This document shows positions 34,987 to 36,379 of a stretch of DNA of 36,379 nucleotides, in pieces; position 1 is the first letter of the stretch, and each line of letters begins with the position of its first letter. This stretch comes from Roseibacillus sp. (GTDB lineage Bacteria; Verrucomicrobiota; Verrucomicrobiia; Verrucomicrobiales; Akkermansiaceae): assembly GCA_002686085.1 (NCBI GenBank), contig NZAC01000020.1, positions 42,783-79,161 on the forward strand, given 5' to 3'. Position numbers and translations under genes: made by a program. A model generated the notes under the pieces. The model had not been told where the DNA came from. It saw only the letters and a list, made by a program, of their open reading frames with translations, and did no database searches.

Positions 34987-36379
34987 TTACTCGTAGCGCC
35001 ACTTCATAATCCATGGGTCTTCCGTGCGCTTCTGCATGGTTTTGAGTTTGGATTGATAATGAGTGAGAACAGTGGCGAACGCAGGGTCCTCTGCGAGATT
35101 ACGGGCCTCGGAAGGATCGGATGAGATGTCGTAGAGCTCAAACTGCGGGCGGTTGATATAGGAGTCGACGGTGCGCTTTCCGTAGGGAGCCTCGGCGCCT
35201 CTGGCAAACTGGGCTTGCCAAGTGGAAGCACGCCAGAGATCTGAGGCGAATGGGTAAGGCTGCCGCCAGGCGATATTCCAGATGAGCTTGTATTTGCGAT
35301 CCCTTACGACCCGCATGGGATAATACATCTGTATTTCATGAAAGGTGTGAGAGGCTCCAATCTCGTTCCAGCCCTTGGGGCTGGCTTCTTCCAGAATGGG
35401 AACCCAGGAGCGCCCGTGATAGGCCTTTGCCGGTTTGCCCCCGTTTTCACCTGAAGGAACCTTGGCTACACCGATTAGCTTGAGAGGAGCCCGCTTCTCG
35501 GGATCGTAGGCTTTGGCAAGATCGAGGATGGACGGTGTGATATCCACATGGCTGATCATCGCATTATTCACGACCCCTCTTTTTTTTGCCTCGGGATGAC
35601 GAACAATGAAGGGCACGCGTAAGCCCGCCTCGTAGACGGTGGTCTTGCCCCCCGGAAAAGCCATTCCGTGATCCGCAGTGTAGATGAGAACTGTGTTGTC
35701 CCATTGTCCGGTTTCCTTGAGCAGGCTGACGAGGTGCCCCAGTCCCTGATCGATGCGGGAGCAGCTTTGATGGTATTGTGCGATTTCGGCGCGGCACTCG
35801 GGGGTGTCCGGAAGGAAGTCGGGAACCTTGACCTTGGAGGGATCGTAAAAGACCTCCTCGATTCCCTGATGGGCTTTACGCTCCGGTTTGTTGCCAAAGA
35901 GGTCCGGTTTGAGCTCAAGGGGAGAAGTTTTGTCTACGCCTCCGCCGCGGTGGGGGTCAGAAGTACAGAAGTAGAGAAAGAAGGGCTGATCGGAGTTCTC
36001 TTGGAAGAGATCGCGGCAGCTTTCGGCCATTGACCGTGCATTGCGAGCATTGCCAGCGAGTCTCTTTTCGAACTCGAAAACCGAGACAGGAGCGACATGA
36101 TATTTTCCGATCTGGGGGGTGCGGTAGCCGGCCTGTTTCATCTGGAGTGGCAGGCTGACAGCAGCCACGGCAGGGAAAGAAGCAAACTTGTGAAAGGCGT
36201 GCGTGTGCCCATATTGGCCATTCCGATGATTGTGGAGGCCGGAAAGAATCACCGAGCGACTGGCTGAGCAGGAGGCTGTAGTTGCGAATGCATGGGTGAA
36301 CCGTGTTCCCTCTGCGGCCAGGCTGTCGAGGTGTGGCGTTTTGATATCGGTGTGTCCGTAGCACCCTGCGATGGGGCTT
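34987..36379 (-). CDS. Sulfatase, N-sulfoglucosamine sulfohydrolase-like (N-terminus cut by window edge)
   Basis: 464 residues are visible; the signal peptide and first metal-binding Asp pair lie beyond the right edge. The open frame reads through GCYGHTDIKTPHLDSLAAEG and then ASCSASRSVILSGLHN, giving formylglycine Cys in C-x-A-x-R at 36256-36270. IGKYHV, IYTADHGMAFPGGKTTVYEA and HVDITPSILDLA are typical of heparan N-sulfatase-like enzymes, and FELYDISSDPSEARNLAED marks the end. The apparent later start at 36252 is an artefact, since homology runs well upstream. It is the most upstream visible gene of the five-gene minus-strand unit. Confidence 0.92.
   Translation of the reverse strand, partial: SPIAGCYGHTDIKTPHLDSLAAEGTRFTHAFATTASCSASRSVILSGLHNHRNGQYGHTHAFHKFASFPAVAAVSLPLQMKQAGYRTPQIGKYHVAPVSVFEFEKRLAGNARNARSMAESCRDLFQENSDQPFFLYFCTSDPHRGGGVDKTSPLELKPDLFGNKPERKAHQGIEEVFYDPSKVKVPDFLPDTPECRAEIAQYHQSCSRIDQGLGHLVSLLKETGQWDNTVLIYTADHGMAFPGGKTTVYEAGLRVPFIVRHPEAKKRGVVNNAMISHVDITPSILDLAKAYDPEKRAPLKLIGVAKVPSGENGGKPAKAYHGRSWVPILEEASPKGWNEIGASHTFHEIQMYYPMRVVRDRKYKLIWNIAWRQPYPFASDLWRASTWQAQFARGAEAPYGKRTVDSYINRPQFELYDISSDPSEARNLAEDPAFATVLTHYQSKLKTMQKRTEDPWIMKWRYE

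Noticed and set aside
1-36379. Mobile element, CRISPR array, tRNA or integrated phage
   Set aside because: No transposase, integrase, direct repeat array, tRNA-like cloverleaf or phage structural gene was recognised.

Overview
This window looks like a piece of a bacterial chromosome from the PVC group, most likely a marine or other aquatic Verrucomicrobiota (inference, moderate confidence). The reasons are the very dense array of diverse secreted sulfatases, the families mixed in with them (purple-acid-phosphatase-like enzyme, AlgJ-like SGNH hydrolase, SWIM/SNF2 helicase, beta-lactamase-fold serine hydrolase) and the near absence of Shine-Dalgarno sequences. Coding density is very high and no gap between genes reaches 300 bases. 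I see no rRNA, tRNA, CRISPR array, insertion sequence or phage gene.

Region 1 (1-8225) is mostly general function. On the minus strand, selD reads into a glycoside-hydrolase/glycosyltransferase fusion and then into queA, which is cut by the window edge. selD is itself a selenoprotein: its reading frame runs through an in-frame UGA at the active-site position, and a small hairpin of the bacterial SECIS type follows. On the plus strand lie a secreted purple-acid-phosphatase-like enzyme and a SWIM-SNF2 helicase.

Region 2 (8243-15768, minus strand) is an operon-like run: sulfatase, beta-propeller lactonase, sulfatase, sulfatase, AlgJ-like SGNH hydrolase. A small PP1-like phosphatase (plus) diverges from it and meets a pRiA4b ORF-3-like gene tail to tail.

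Region 3 (17144-25156) holds five more sulfatases, one of them a sulfatase-HEAT-repeat fusion transcribed divergently from its neighbour.

Region 4 (25261-29318, plus strand) is a two-gene overlapping operon embedded in the sulfatase array. It encodes a divergent GalU-like nucleotidyltransferase and a 1070-residue protein that joins a fucokinase-type GHMP kinase (N-terminal) to a UDPGP-type nucleotidyltransferase (C-terminal). This is the domain order opposite to that of the known bifunctional fucokinase/GDP-fucose pyrophosphorylase.

Region 5 (29325-36379, minus strand) is a tight five-gene unit: a partial sulfatase, a sulfatase, a serine hydrolase, and two sulfatases, with 4-base ATGA overlaps around the serine hydrolase.

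Together, twelve sulfatases (eleven complete) with putative de-esterifying partners suggest the breakdown of a sulfated, perhaps esterified, polysaccharide outside the cytoplasm. The kinase/nucleotidyltransferase pair could channel a released sugar through sugar-1-phosphate to NDP-sugar. No polysaccharide lyase, outer-membrane transporter or formylglycine-generating enzyme is in the window, so the substrate cannot be fixed from this sequence.
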